Assembly (NCBI GenBank): GCA_033725935.1
Contig: MU867061.1
Span: 930,001-994,000 of the forward strand
Direction: 5' to 3'
Source: Cladorrhinum sp. PSN259
Lineage: Eukaryota; Ascomycota; Sordariomycetes; Sordariales; Podosporaceae
DNA length: 64,000 nucleotides
Shown here: in pieces, positions 1 through 11,542 of the stretch
How positions within the stretch are numbered: position 1 is the first letter of the stretch
How the letters are laid out: every line of letters starts with the position of its first letter
Program-made: the position numbers and the translations under genes
Notes under the pieces: model-generated
The model's input: only the letters and a program-made list of their open reading frames with translations
Databases searched by the model: none
Told to the model about the DNA's origin: nothing

Positions 1-3000
1 AGAGAGGCAATATGATGGGCATCGGGGTTGCCTAAAGGATGAATGGCAGGCTGCACAATCACTTGGTCAATGTCGACGTCAACCGTCAACGTCAACGTTG
101 GTCAACGAGACCGTGACGGCAGGGCAGCTGGTTCTTGTGGCAACCAAAACCGTCAGCCCAAACCAACACATTGCCCATGTGAGAATGCACGAGCCAACTT
201 CCACGTTGACTACCCGCAGAAACCCGCAACGTTTTTTTGCTTTGTTGAATGGAGTGGGTATTTTTGGAGTTTCGGATCCGGGATACCCTCGCATTGGTCT
301 AGAGAGCACCCGAAATTTTTCGTTTTTTATGACAATATTTATCGAATCTTTCATTTTCTGAATCGGACGTCAGCAGGTGCCGAACTTCCTCCGTCACCCA
401 ATGATCTTCAAGATATTCTGCCCCCACGGGGACGACAGGAGTCTCGTCGTGTTGCCCAGGAGTGGTGCTTGACAGAACGCGGTCGTCCCAAAAACCCCTC
501 TTGGACCCCCAACAATTCCAATGCTCTTGGTGTTGCATTGGCAGATGGAGCCGCAATCGACGAAACTTTTTCGGCATATCGAGTGACCTTCAAGGATTTT
601 CTTTTGATTTATTTTTCTCTTGAGTTACTGTCAGCAGGCCCGGTAAACTGGTGCTTGAGAGCAATAGTAATGGATCTCTTTCATGCCGTTTCTGCCGCAT
701 TCCTGCCTGTACTCTATACTCGGTACATTACATCGATTGGGATTGTAGGCAGGGAGACCGGCGCAACAGGAGGCATTGTCGCAAAACGCGGAACAGACCT
801 GGTATCAAACCGCTCGGCAACGCTCTTCACCTGGCTGGCGCCAAACCATTCTTGGCCTCCCGTCTGATGAACACTGCAAGACATCAATCCGTCGCCTTTG
901 TCGTTTCTTTCCGTACACCCGTAAGCGCAGAACCCTGGATCGGGGCTCACGTGTTGGATGCTTTTCCTTCCGTTCACCACATGCTGTGAGACGGTAACAC
1001 GGCTTTCGTCGGGGGCGGTGACGTCGATCTCACCGCGATGAACATGTCCAAAGTGCCAAAGACTGAAGTTGCCTTCCATTTCATTCGTTGTTTTCAGCCC
1101 ACACACACCCCCATCTCATCAGCTGGTTGACCACCTCCCTTCTTTGAAGAAGCCACAGAAGTCTTTACTCATCGGTCACAGCGGAACCTGCGTCTCGGAA
1201 GCAGGCCTAGCATGATGCATGACTGTACTACTTTTGCACGCTAGGCGGTGTGGCCAGCCATTCCCATCGAACATCTGTCACTGCTTTCATCTAGGTGCAT
1301 ACAGGTTTCCCCGCAGAATCATCCCTCGGTTATGTCTAATTGGTAAGCAAGCAACATTTCGCCCTGCACGAACTTGCAGATGCTGTTAATCGGTTTTATT
1401 CGTCCCTGACACACTATGATTGAAGAAGGTTTCAATCAATGTTGTGTTCGGTTTGCCTATTCCAGCCTCCCCCTCCGAGAGCCTTTCCGTCCGCCTATCA
1501 CTGGCTCGGAGACCGATGAGCTTGAAGCAAGCGACAACGGCGCGGCTATGCAGTTCACGCAAACTGTTGAGTTCGCAGAGCCTGCCAATGCACAAATGAA
1601 TGAGTCGTGGATTCTGGCCCTGGTGGATGGGGGGTTTTTGCCTTGCTGGCTGAAAAGCGAATTGTGCTTTGCTTCCCTTCCTGATGAGCCATTTGTCGGT
1701 CTCTTTCTTACTCGGCGGCCAGCAATCATCACCTTGTTGAGCGAACAGGCACAGCCACCTTCCCGAACCATCCGGCCTCTGTCTTTTTGTCCCTTCTAGT
1801 CATGGCAGGTGATAATTGAAAAGGATAGGTATACGAAATTCCCAAAGCCATGGGCCGGGGATCGAAAGGCTGACCAGCATATGGACAGAAACGGACAATA
1901 TTTAGTCAGGTTCAATATTGTTCGGCGTGTCTCCCGTAGCCACACAGCTGAACAAGTACCGGTAGAAGCCTTTCGGTTCTTTAGGCGCCTGGTTAGAATC
2001 GGCGTTGGGCATGGGCGCAGACGAGCACTTGCACCAGCCCCGCGCAGGAGGAAAAAGTGTGGAGATCGAGAACACCAACTGTTACTTGTTGCAAACTCTA
2101 TCCAAGAATCCACATGGTCGATCTCTCGACTGTCTCTTGTCACAAGAAGGAGGGGGGGTTTATTTTGGTTTCATTCCAAGACTTGGTGGGAGCTAAAAGG
2201 TACTTGATAACCCACAAGATGCAAAAAGACCGCCCTACCACTAAAACTCATAAACACGAACCATTTCGAACAAAAGCTCCATTTTCTAAACTCCGCAGCA
2301 CTGCACTAAAACAATTTAAATATGCCGCAGTCGTATTGTTTATTTTTTTTTGTATTTTGTATTTTTCAACGTCGGTCGGTCGGGACTTCCAAGTCTAAGC
2401 TTGAAGAAAAGACAGCAGCCAACAAAAATTGGCCACTGTTGAACGTTAGTTGTGTGACAGTTCATCTAGCTTTCCTTATTATTTTCTCATTTCAGTCCGT
2501 CATAAAAAGTGGGATTGGATGGCAATATTTGAAAAAACCTTTCTCGAGATTTCCATCGAATGATGAACACCCAATCGTTCACAACAAATTTTGGAGAGGG
2601 GAAAAAGAATGTACCAGTGGTGTGGGGGTTACAGTGTAACCTTGCAACAACGAGACTGAAAAAAAAAACAGTCGTGTTCGGCCCGGAAGGTAACGTGTGT
2701 GTGAGTGTGTGTTTGTTTGTTTCTTGGCCTCTTTCAAGATTTTTGTAACTATTTTTTTTTTTTTTTTTTCAGTGAGTCTCATGCGGTTTCTTGCCATTCG
2801 CTTCATCACGGAATGCCTTTTTGAACTGGTGACTCTTTCGGTTTTCCGTTCTACAATGCTACGCTATTTGCTTTGTTTTTTTATATTGTTGATTACACTC
2901 TCTCCTCTTCCGTACACGAAACGAACCACTGTCACATTGGCGGCTGGGAAATGTTTACAGCTGTAACTGCAGGTCGGCTCGTTCGGCTTTTACTTTTTAC

Positions 3001-6000
3001 TGTGCTCAACAGTCAGTCCATCTTTTGCCTGGCGCTTATGTTTTGGTGGGGCAGTTTTACTGTTACAGAAGATCTCCCTTTTGAACTGTTGAGGATGACC
3101 CGCATTGTATAAACTGAACTGCTGGAATCTTCGGGATACAATCGGTATACGTATACGTACGGCATGTTCCAATACAGGAGAAAACCTGCATTGCATCATT
3201 TCCATGCGCCTCCTTCACCTTATAGTGTAGAACCCGTACTTCCCGCGCGTGCCCCTCAATGCAGGTTCTTGATCATAAAACGGGGAACGCGGAAGAGGTG
3301 AGGGGTTCATGGAAGAGGAGGAGGCGTGTCGTCCATCGTATCCCGCACAAGAGATCGGAAGTGTGGTGGCGAATAAGTTGCCCTTCATACGTAGGGGTCT
3401 GTCTGTCATTCCAACCTTGTCTGCCCCATAATAGAAGTGATTGACGAGCCTTGAAAAAAGAGGGGAGTTTTGAAAGATCGTGAAGGATTTTACGGACGGT
3501 AGGACGGATGTGAGTGGGTTGAAACATGTGACATGAGACAAATACCATAAAAAACCCTGTTGCTGACGTGCCTGAATGACGGAGGATCTACAAAAAGCTA
3601 GGGGCGCTACGTAACAAACATCCCATCGGGAACAGCGAGAAAGATTTTCTGCACCGGAAAATCTTGAGGTTACATATCGCCGGTCCCGGCTCCGTCCGGT
3701 GTTTCCCGGATTCCGTTCCGTTTCTACAGGAAAGAAAAAAGAAAGCCACCAACGGCGTACCGGTATCTCTCACACACACAACAGTTCAGAAAACTTCCCG
3801 AGGGGTAGTGTACGTATCATGAAGGAACCTTTGATCGGCCTTTCAAACTCTTTTCCAGACTTTCTCCTGAATTCTAGAATTACATGCCACACTCATTACA
3901 CACACACGTAATGTTGTATGGACGGACCATCGAGATCACACAGTTTTTTTTTTCTTGATTCCGTACCTGACCAATCAAATCATCAAGAACTAAACTGCAA
4001 ACCCTGATTGGATTATTGGAAATCCATCGGGAACCCGGGAAATTCTTTTTGACCCATGGTTTAAGTTGTGGAATGAGAGAGAAGGTAATAAGTGGGTGTG
4101 TTACGCAGTTGTGTGATTGCATGCTACGTACGGTACACAGAAACGCGGATGTGTTAAAGCTTGAAGGACTTTTACTCTTGTGTGTGTGTGTGTCACGGTA
4201 ATCGTCACGGGATTTAAATTGAAGAGGCGGAATACAACTGACGAGTAAAATTGCTGGCATTGTCAGTGGGAGCGGCAAGATCGCCAGCAGCAGGCTCCAG
4301 TGATGAGGTGCGCGGGAGTTTTGACGGTGGCGTTGGTGATGATGATGCCTGGTAGTACTCACGCCGCAGAGTTTATGAAGTGTGATGATAGGTATGCAAT
4401 GAGGGAAGCCTGGGCCTGGAAGGAAGACTTGTCATTCTGGTGGTCATATGATATTGATGTTTTTTTGGGCGGATGACGAAGTCAATTAGAGTGATGACAT
4501 GTCGGATAATGGGTCCGAGGTAGGACATATTCAGCCTGGAATTTTGGGTAGGCGGCAAGATTTTGCGTAGTCAGCAAGATGATGGAGAAAGCGGCACACA
4601 TGTATCATGAGGAGCCTGAGATACTGAAGATGCGATAGCATTTGTCCTTCCTTCCACAAAGTTTCGCTTTTGTACATTGTATGATGTGAGAAAAGGAAGC
4701 AGTTCAGTCACTTCAACCTACATCCCAGGCATTGCCTTCGTGGTCTGTGTGTGACACGCAGTACATGCTCTTCCAGATCTCAAGTCTCCCCCTGAACTCA
4801 GGGGTGTCAATAAAGAAAACATTGCCAGTTGTAACAATCCAGGGCCGATAACGGAAGAATATATGGACCAGTCCCAACAAGCTGGTGATATACTCACTCC
4901 TGTTCTTTCTTTCTTGGTAGAGCCGTAGATGTATGAGCGGAAAGGGGAAACTCATCTGTCCATCCATAGTCTGCTTCCCTCCCACCTGTCAACATCCTCA
5001 TTTCTCTCTCGAGTCACTTCCACCTCCCCATCCTGTCCTGTCAAACCCCTCACTTCGTAGGCATACTTATTTTTGGAAGAAACTCCACCAGTCAAACGTC
5101 TTCAAGCCTCCTGCATGACCAGGTGGTTCAAGTTGGGGCAAGTGTCAAAATCTCTCTCGAGAATGAAAGGATTTGAAGGGATTTACCCCTCACAAAACTT
5201 GAACCTCCCCCCCTCCTCTAAAAACACTCACTTTGGAGGGGAAAAAAAGGGGGTTAGGTGACTATGTAAGTGGGAACATAGCAAGTTGTGGGGAGTCTAG
5301 ACTGATCCTTTGGGCATAAATGCATACATGCAGTTACAGCCATCAAGCAAAGCAAACCCACCCCCAACTTCACTCTCAAGCAAAAATAATGCACATCATT
5401 TCCTCACACTGCTACAGGTGGCCATCCCGTTTTAAGCGCCGTTGTAACATCACAAAGAAAACTTGTCTGGGATTCCAACTACGGACTAGTAAGGAGAGCA
5501 AGCTCGATTGATAGGTAGGGGAGGAAAGAAAAGAAAAAAACAGTTGACCTGTCACTTATGTGGTGCTTTTCAAGCTGTCTTTGTACTGTATATTGTGCAC
5601 ATGTGTGTGAATATGTGAGATGCATGTACATAGGGACTGACTGGACTGGGCATCAAATGTAATGAAATACTCCTGGAAATACATAAAATAAAAACGACAA
5701 GAGTAAAAACAAGGGAGCAGTGCCAATTGGAAGCTTGTGGACGATATCGGCAGTTGCGGCTATTCGTTCATTGTCAGTTGAATGTAGTTTAATGGGATGA
5801 ACTATACTTGAGGCCTCAAACCAGGAGGTTGTGATGCTTTGTTTACTCGGTACTTGTTAGAAACCAAAAAAACATGATGGGACTGTGACTCATACAATTC
5901 AAGCCTGTTGTTCAGTTCTATACTAAAGGTAATTTGTGAATGTGATAAATCAAAACGGGTTGGTTTATTTTATTTACATCGTTGTTATGGGGAGAAGAAG

Positions 6001-7130
6001 AACAAGAAGAGCTGTGAGTGACAATAAAGCTCCGTTGGAGTAAATGGCTAAGATAACGAGTCCGCGAATGACATGTCTCCATTCCCAAATCTGAAGTTCG
6101 ATGGTTTCTCAACAAACAGAGGTGAGATATGCGGAAAAAGACCGGGAGGTGCCTCAGTTATATGTGATTACCAGATTACAGGCAAGCAACGGGGTAGATA
6201 GTTCGCCTTGGGGGAACGACGGCGAGCCTTATGATCGTCTCTCTTCCTTCCATCTACTGAGTAACACTGAAATTATCTACGCTCGTGTTTTTGCAAAGAG
6301 CTGGGCTTGTTGGAGCTCAAACCCAGGCACCCAGAGACACCAGTTCTGTCCTCTGTTCCTAAATCAGATCATGTTCAGACAGTATGGAACCCCAGTTCCA
6401 AACCAAAGATGAAGCTGGACATGCTTTACTCTACAACATCTTCAACGACAACTCATCATCCTTCCTCACCATAACGGTAAAGAGATACCTAATCATCATC
6501 TTCATCATCGATTGACCTCAATGATCTACATACACATACACTGAACACTTCATTCGTCTAATCCCACAATTCCCCAGTTACTAAATAAATCTCTCCCCCT
6601 TCCTCATCCCATTCTTCATTTCTCCCTTTGCCTCAAACCAATGCTTTATCCACCCTTCCTGCCAGGGATCACCACCAATGGCTCCAGGCGAACCTATCCG
6701 CTATCTCGACGGGTAGACAAAGTTTAAATTCCGCCTCCATCTTCCTCATAATTGCTTTCCATAAAAGAGAAAACATAAACCGATACAAAACAAAACACGG
6801 ACCCCGCTATGTTCTTGCCTTCTTCTTCCACACCGCCGAGGGGAAAAAAAGACCCATACGTTTACAACATTCAATTCCCTTCCTTTTTGTACCCAGGAAA
6901 AACGCCGTGCCTAGAGTAGTAGAAAAAAATAAAGATCCCAGTCCTCCCTCCCAAAACTATGTCCCAAAGTAACAAGTCTTGTCGGTGGGTATTGTGCTGT
7001 GAGCGAGGGTATAAGAAAAAGAGAATAAAGACCAAAATAATATCCATTTCCTGTTAGTGCTTCACCAAAGGTAGACTGTCCCAATCTTTCCATTCGCCGA
7101 GCTAGCGTTGTGTCATGAGAGTTGAACAAC
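1..7130. other. Gene-free interval of about 7.1 kb
   Basis: No open frame here has convincing coding character. The longest frames are low-complexity or unrelated shadows on both strands, without splice-consistent extensions or recognisable domains. The stretch contains GT-rich runs near 2697-2725, an 18-T tract at 2752-2769, CA/GT runs near 3770 and 4180, and many pyrimidine-rich segments. Such long spacers in this type of fungus often hold long leaders, promoters or non-coding transcripts, but nothing in the sequence alone proves that. Confidence 0.6.
2752..2769 (+). repeat. Poly-T tract, 18 nt
   Basis: An uninterrupted run of 18 T is followed directly by CAG, so it resembles a polypyrimidine tract plus 3' splice site. 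No donor or coding exon that would pair with it was found, so it is recorded only as a homopolymer. Confidence 0.8.
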
Positions 7131-7871
7131 TCAATACATCCCTCCGTGGGGCCAAGAAGGGGGAGGCATGCCGCCATGAGGAGGAAAAATGATATTACGC
7201 TGAGGACTCATGCCATTAGGCTGGAAGAGCATGCCATTCTGCTGACACAGCATGTTGTTCGGCTGAGGAACCATGACGTTCTGCTGCTGAATGATACCGT
7301 GCTGTTGAGGATGCATGCCGTGCTGAGGGACCATGAAGTTCTGACGAGGAAACATGACGTTCGGCTGAGGAACCATGAAATGCTGCTGAGGAGGCATGCC
7401 GTGCTGAGGGACCATGAAGTTCTGGTGAGGAAACATGAAGTTCGGCTGAGGAACCATGAAATGCTGCTGAGGAGGCACGGCGTCCTGCTGGAAATATTGC
7501 ATATGCTGATGTGGAGTGATAGCGATGGGAGCATACCGGTGCCCATTGTAGCCGGGGTTCGCGCTCATATTCGTCGTGACTGGAGGGCCGTAAGGGGAAA
7601 TGCCGCTTCCTGTCCGGATGAACGGATTCCCAACCTGTGGAGGTGGTACCTGCGGAGGAGGAATGGGAGTGGTCGAAACACGGCGCGGCTGCTGAGAAGT
7701 TGCAACAACAGCTCGAACATGAATCGGTGGACGAGCCATGCTTGGGTTAACAAGACGGCCGTCATCCAAAGGGCCAGTGATGCTGTTGATCTTGGTACCC
7801 GGCTCAATGCCGTCGATTACGCCATGTTGAGTGGGATCGTAGGGAGTAGGGCCCGAGCGGCGAGTAGTCAT
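7131..7871 (-). CDS. Met/Gln/Pro-rich repeat protein of unknown function, 5' end uncertain
   Basis: The reading frame encodes 246 aa from the first in-frame ATG (7871) to TGA at 7131. The same frame stays open far upstream, through about 8190, where a TTTCAG acceptor precedes an acidic Glu-rich stretch that looks coding. The true protein therefore probably starts in an upstream exon that I could not place. The N-terminal part is basic and Pro-rich. The C-terminal part consists of Met-Val-Pro-Gln and Gln-Gln-His repeats encoded by two 81-bp tandem copies, and is probably disordered. No domain is recognised. It lies directly downstream of RSC7 on the same strand, so it could be an independent gene or an alternative 3' portion of that locus. 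The opposite strand also carries a long open frame, which I treat as a shadow of the repeats. Confidence 0.55.
   Translation of the reverse strand: MTTRRSGPTPYDPTQHGVIDGIEPGTKINSITGPLDDGRLVNPSMARPPIHVRAVVATSQQPRRVSTTPIPPPQVPPPQVGNPFIRTGSGISPYGPPVTTNMSANPGYNGHRYAPIAITPHQHMQYFQQDAVPPQQHFMVPQPNFMFPHQNFMVPQHGMPPQQHFMVPQPNVMFPRQNFMVPQHGMHPQQHGIIQQQNVMVPQPNNMLCQQNGMLFQPNGMSPQRNIIFPPHGGMPPPSWPHGGMY
7321..7482 (-). repeat. Two 81-bp tandem repeat copies inside the coding frame
   Basis: Copies at 7321-7401 and 7402-7482 differ at only a few bases. The period of 81 is a multiple of three, so each copy adds 27 residues built around Met-Val-Pro-Gln and Pro-Gln-His units. Shorter degenerate units of the same kind extend to about 7230. 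Confidence 0.85.
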
Positions 7872-8316
7872 CTTGGACGCCGAAGACTTCTGTTGACCAT
7901 CGCCTGGACTGCTGCTCTTCTTGATATCTGTAGCCGCGGGCGTCTGATTCTGCTGGGTAGTCGTAATGGTTTCAGGCGTGGGCGCCTTGACAGCAGGAGC
8001 GGGCGCAGTATCACGATGCTGGCTAGAAGCTTTGGCCGCGGAGATAAAGCTTGTACCCTTGAAGTTGTTCTTCGCTTTGACAGGAGTGGCTTTGCGAGGA
8101 GTGACATCTGATAAAACTTTGCTTATCTCGTGAGCGGTAGCAGAAAAAGGATCCTTTGCTTCCTCATCGCTCTCTTCTTCTTCTTGCTCTACCTGAAAGG
8201 GAGTAGGGGAAACTGGAACAGGGGGATATATGTTACCAGAAAGAAAAGTATGAGACCCAAATCCAACTAAAAGAGAAAAAGAAAAAAAAAGAAAACCGTT
8301 AGCTATCCACCATCCT

Positions 8317-10128
8317 TCAATGAATCATCGAATAGGGCACGATGGCCTTGTCTACTATTGGCTCACGTCTAGAAGTATGGTCGGCCTCGTTGCCCCACTT
8401 GGAAAACCAAGTCTCTTCTTGGTTGCGCGCTTGATCGAATGCTTGCCGACACTCGTCGGGTAATAAGTCGCGAATGTCATCTGAGATGGCTCCCAATCCC
8501 TTAAACGGGGCCAAGAAGTCTGCTTGAGCTGATACTTCGTAATCCGCAGGCGAAGTCCGGAAGGGCACCTCAAAAGCAGCTGGTGAAATCCCAGCCGGTG
8601 GTGCCTCCATGTAGGTATCCATAACCAGGAAGTTGCGAGAGATGGATGTCTTGACCGGGGGAAACACTGTAGGTCCTGTCGGCTGCTCCAGATCTTCGCG
8701 ATCCACAACTTGCTCAATACGTGCATGAGTAGGCTGTGTAATGGCCGGGTAATGCATCTGGTTGGTCTGAATATCGTAAACGCCATTCATGTTGGCGCGG
8801 CGCATCTCTGTAAGAATGCTGTTGTATTGACTGGAACAATAAAGTCAGCAAACAAGAAACGCCCCAACCAAGGGGGACCCTAAACTCATGTACTTACCTG
8901 GCCTCGCGGGCGTGTTCCAACTGCCAATTGACATCATTGACGGCAACACGCCGCTTCTTGGAGTCAACCTTGACGTTCTGCTGCGGGACAGATGGCCCGC
9001 TGGAATGATATACAGCGCTGGCACCGTGCCAGGCGACGTATTGGTTCTTGTTGTAAGGCTTATCGGCTTCGTAGAGATCAGTGGGGTCGGCGAGTTCTCC
9101 TTCAACAACACCCTCCTCGCGAGCCTTGGCGACTTCGTAATCGTCCACAACGCGGCGACCACCGACAATGATCAACGCGCCGAACTCGCGGAAGACAGAG
9201 CGGGCGGTGACAATACCAATAGACCGACCCTTGTAGCTGTGAGGAATGATATCACGCTCGATCATGTCACGCTTCTCTTCGTCGTTGACGATAATCTTGT
9301 AAAGCTTCTTATGTTTCGTGAAGAAGAGGTATGAATCGCGGAAGCCAACACATCTCGCGGGCTCAGTTGAAAGCATGTAGAGGCGGTCGCCGCGGCCAAT
9401 GACCTTGAATGTTCGGCAACGGTACTCGCGGCCGTCTTGGAGGTTGCCCAGCTTATCAACTTTCTTCTCTCCCTCAGGATCCTCCGGGAGGTCGACTTCG
9501 TCGTTCACAATGTCCAGAACAGTGCCGTCTTTATCGATTGACTGCTGAGTGGGCGCCGAATACTGCCCCTTGCGACCACCACGACCACGCCATCCACCAC
9601 GACCGCGCCGACGGGGAGTAGCATCGGGATCGCGGTTGGGAGGCTCGATGGGGAGCGTGTCCCAGTCGGGAGGTCGGTTCTTAGGGGGTCTTCCCAAGCG
9701 GCGACGGCGAATGACGGGCTCCGGTGGGGGAGATGGCGATTTGTTGGACTCTTCATCCTCTTCTGCTGCCTCTTCCTCACCGGCGGACTCGTCCTCCTTC
9801 TCTCCCTCTTCCTCTTCAGCTTCCTGCTGAGGCTCGGCATCGTCTTCCTCCTCCTGCTCGAAGTCCGGCATGGGCTCATCCTCGTCATCAAGACCTTCAA
9901 AGTTCTTGGGGGTGCTCTCTGTAAGTGCAGGTGCCATGGTCAGTAAAGCGACACCTTCAATGGGCAGTGGTGGTTTGTTTGTGCAGACGGCGCATTGCAG
10001 CAGAATGAAGTGTAAATCGACCCGCAGACAGGGAGCAAAGGTGCAAAGGTATTTTGGGAAAAAAACTTACCAAGAGCCTCCTGCGCACGCTTTGCAGCAG
10101 CCCGACCAGATCTCCTGGAGGACGGCAT
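8317..10128 (-). CDS. RSC7: Chromatin-remodelling complex subunit Rsc7/Npl6-like
   Basis: Three exons are read as 10128-10071, 9918-8898 and 8830-8317, giving 530 aa with consistent phases. Intron 1 has a CTGAC branch point, intron 2 a GTAAGT donor. The N-terminus is basic (PSSRRSGRAAAKRAQ), followed by a long Asp/Glu-rich segment (about residues 25-90) and an Arg-Gly-rich AT-hook-like stretch (RRRGRGGWRGRGGR). The conserved core from about 165 to 330 carries GREYRCRTF, FTKHKKLYKI and SIGIVTARSVFREFGA, typical of the Rsc7/Swp82 family. These proteins are accessory subunits of the nuclear RSC or SWI/SNF ATP-dependent remodellers. An in-frame ATG at 9937 inside intron 1 could give a second N-terminus. 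Family assignment is strong. Whether it serves RSC or SWI/SNF cannot be told from sequence. Confidence 0.92.
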
Positions 10129-10843
10129 TTTGAAAAGGCTATTGCGATGGCGGAACCTTTTCAATGAGGGGTGTTGTGCACCGATGTTGATTTTTAAATG
10201 GGTATGCAGCAGTCGAGTTAAAAGCGACAAGCTAGAACGGCGACGCGAACGAGACGGGACGCGGATTTCGGTGGTTCCAGTTTTAGGTGGGTGGTTGCAA
10301 GGGTACCTATTGCTCTGGTAGGTGGGGCCCGAGAGAACAGTGCGGGTGCTGCTACAAACAAGCCGTAAACATTATCACACGCACTGTACCTCCTTCCATT
10401 ACTCACTTCATATCTGCCCTTCTTACTTTGTCCTTTTTGACTTTCTACATCACAGTTTCATTTGACATCGATCTGAATCTTACATCAGCACATGTTCAAT
10501 ATCGTTCATAAATCATTATCTTCATGTTATTTCTTGCCCAACTCCCATTCTAGCGAAACTGCCGCTTGGAGTACCTCGCCTTTAACCCATGGCTTGCCAT
10601 TTTCCGGTCTCAGCTCTTGCAAGGCCTGACTTTGGTACTGCTATATTTGGGATTTGACTAACCCTTCCACCATCACCATCAATACCTGTTACCAGCGAAG
10701 CGGCGCTGCGACCTTCCTCACTCAAAGCGCGGCTAACTTGGCTATCCTATCGGCAGCAGTAGCAAGCATGCGCGGGGAATCCCGACTATATCGACATGGG
10801 TTTTCTATAAATTCTTGTGCTCTTCCCTCATCATATATGCTCT
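10129..10843. other. Intergenic, RSC7 upstream region
   Basis: This 715-bp spacer holds the presumed RSC7 promoter (minus strand) and the 3' flank of the membrane protein gene at 10844. I see no further gene or RNA motif in it. Confidence 0.6.
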
Positions 10844-11542
10844 TCATCCTGGTGAGACAGCCATATTTGTATAAGGCCGATCGGGATGGCGAGGCGGTGG
10901 TACCAGGACGCTCGGACTGACATCTATAAAAAAAACTCGACTCTCTGATCGGTGTCTGGATGGAGAAGGCATGGTGAGAATTGGCACGCCAGAAGTCTCA
11001 AGTGGGTGATGTTCGCCCGAGGTCGACCTCTCGTGCTTCACCCTGGCCTCCCATCTCTTCCAGTCATCCTTCAACTTCAACGACTCCTGCCTTTCTAGCT
11101 CAACAGCTTCCCTTTCGACTTGCTCAAGAGTTTCCCATCTTTCTGGTCTTGGTGGTCTTGGTGGCGGTTGTTGTTGCCTCGGAGGGGAATCGCGATGCAA
11201 AGACTGTGATGATCGGCTAACTACCGACTTCCGAATCATGAGCTGCCTCCGCTGCTCTTCTTCTTGAAAAAGGTCCTCGGCGCTCATCTTTCGTCTCCTC
11301 ACAAACTCTTGGCGGCTGAGGTATGGGTTGAGTTCTTTTGCTTTTTGATACTGACTGCGTTTGTTGAAGCAAAGTAGGAAGGTAGTGAGAATGGCCACGA
11401 GGACAAGGACGCCTCCAACGATAGACGAAATGATCCATACTGTAGAGTTGTTGCTCGTATTACCGGATGTGGACGCTTCCTCGTTGTATCGACTTAGGCT
11501 GTATTCGTCGCGCGTATCAAGGATGGAGATAAATGGAGGCAT
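10844..11542 (-). CDS. Hypothetical single-pass membrane protein
   Basis: A single uninterrupted frame of 232 aa. The N-terminal ~34 residues are Ser/Thr/Asn-rich with N-glycosylation-type Asn-x-Ser/Thr sites. They are followed by one strong membrane helix (about residues 35-59, VWIISSIVGGVLVLVAIL). The remaining ~170 residues are charged: a basic juxtamembrane stretch, a Glu/Arg-rich probable helix (LEQVEREAVELERQESLKLK), and a Pro-rich segment (PPRQQQPPPRPPRP). With no cleavable signal peptide this suggests a type III topology with a cytosolic tail. That architecture resembles fungal plasma-membrane sensor-like proteins, but no known family is recognised and no function is assigned. Start and stop come from one open frame, so the boundaries are fairly safe. 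Confidence 0.75.
   Translation of the reverse strand: MPPFISILDTRDEYSLSRYNEEASTSGNTSNNSTVWIISSIVGGVLVLVAILTTFLLCFNKRSQYQKAKELNPYLSRQEFVRRRKMSAEDLFQEEEQRRQLMIRKSVVSRSSQSLHRDSPPRQQQPPPRPPRPERWETLEQVEREAVELERQESLKLKDDWKRWEARVKHERSTSGEHHPLETSGVPILTMPSPSRHRSESRVFFIDVSPSVLVPPPRHPDRPYTNMAVSPG

Noticed and set aside
43..867. 274-codon frame on the plus strand
   Set aside because: No domain, no recognisable conserved motif, and competing frames of similar quality on both strands.
2751..2775. T-tract followed by CAG as a 3' splice site
   Set aside because: No matching donor or coding exon nearby, so the resemblance is likely chance.
3880..4362. 160-codon minus-strand frame with a His run
   Set aside because: Low-complexity start, no splice support or domain, and random-looking composition.
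7122..8111. 329-codon open frame on the plus strand
   Set aside because: It lies opposite the repeat-containing minus-strand frame. Its Leu/Arg/His repeats are the antisense of the Met/Gln repeats, and it has no domain.
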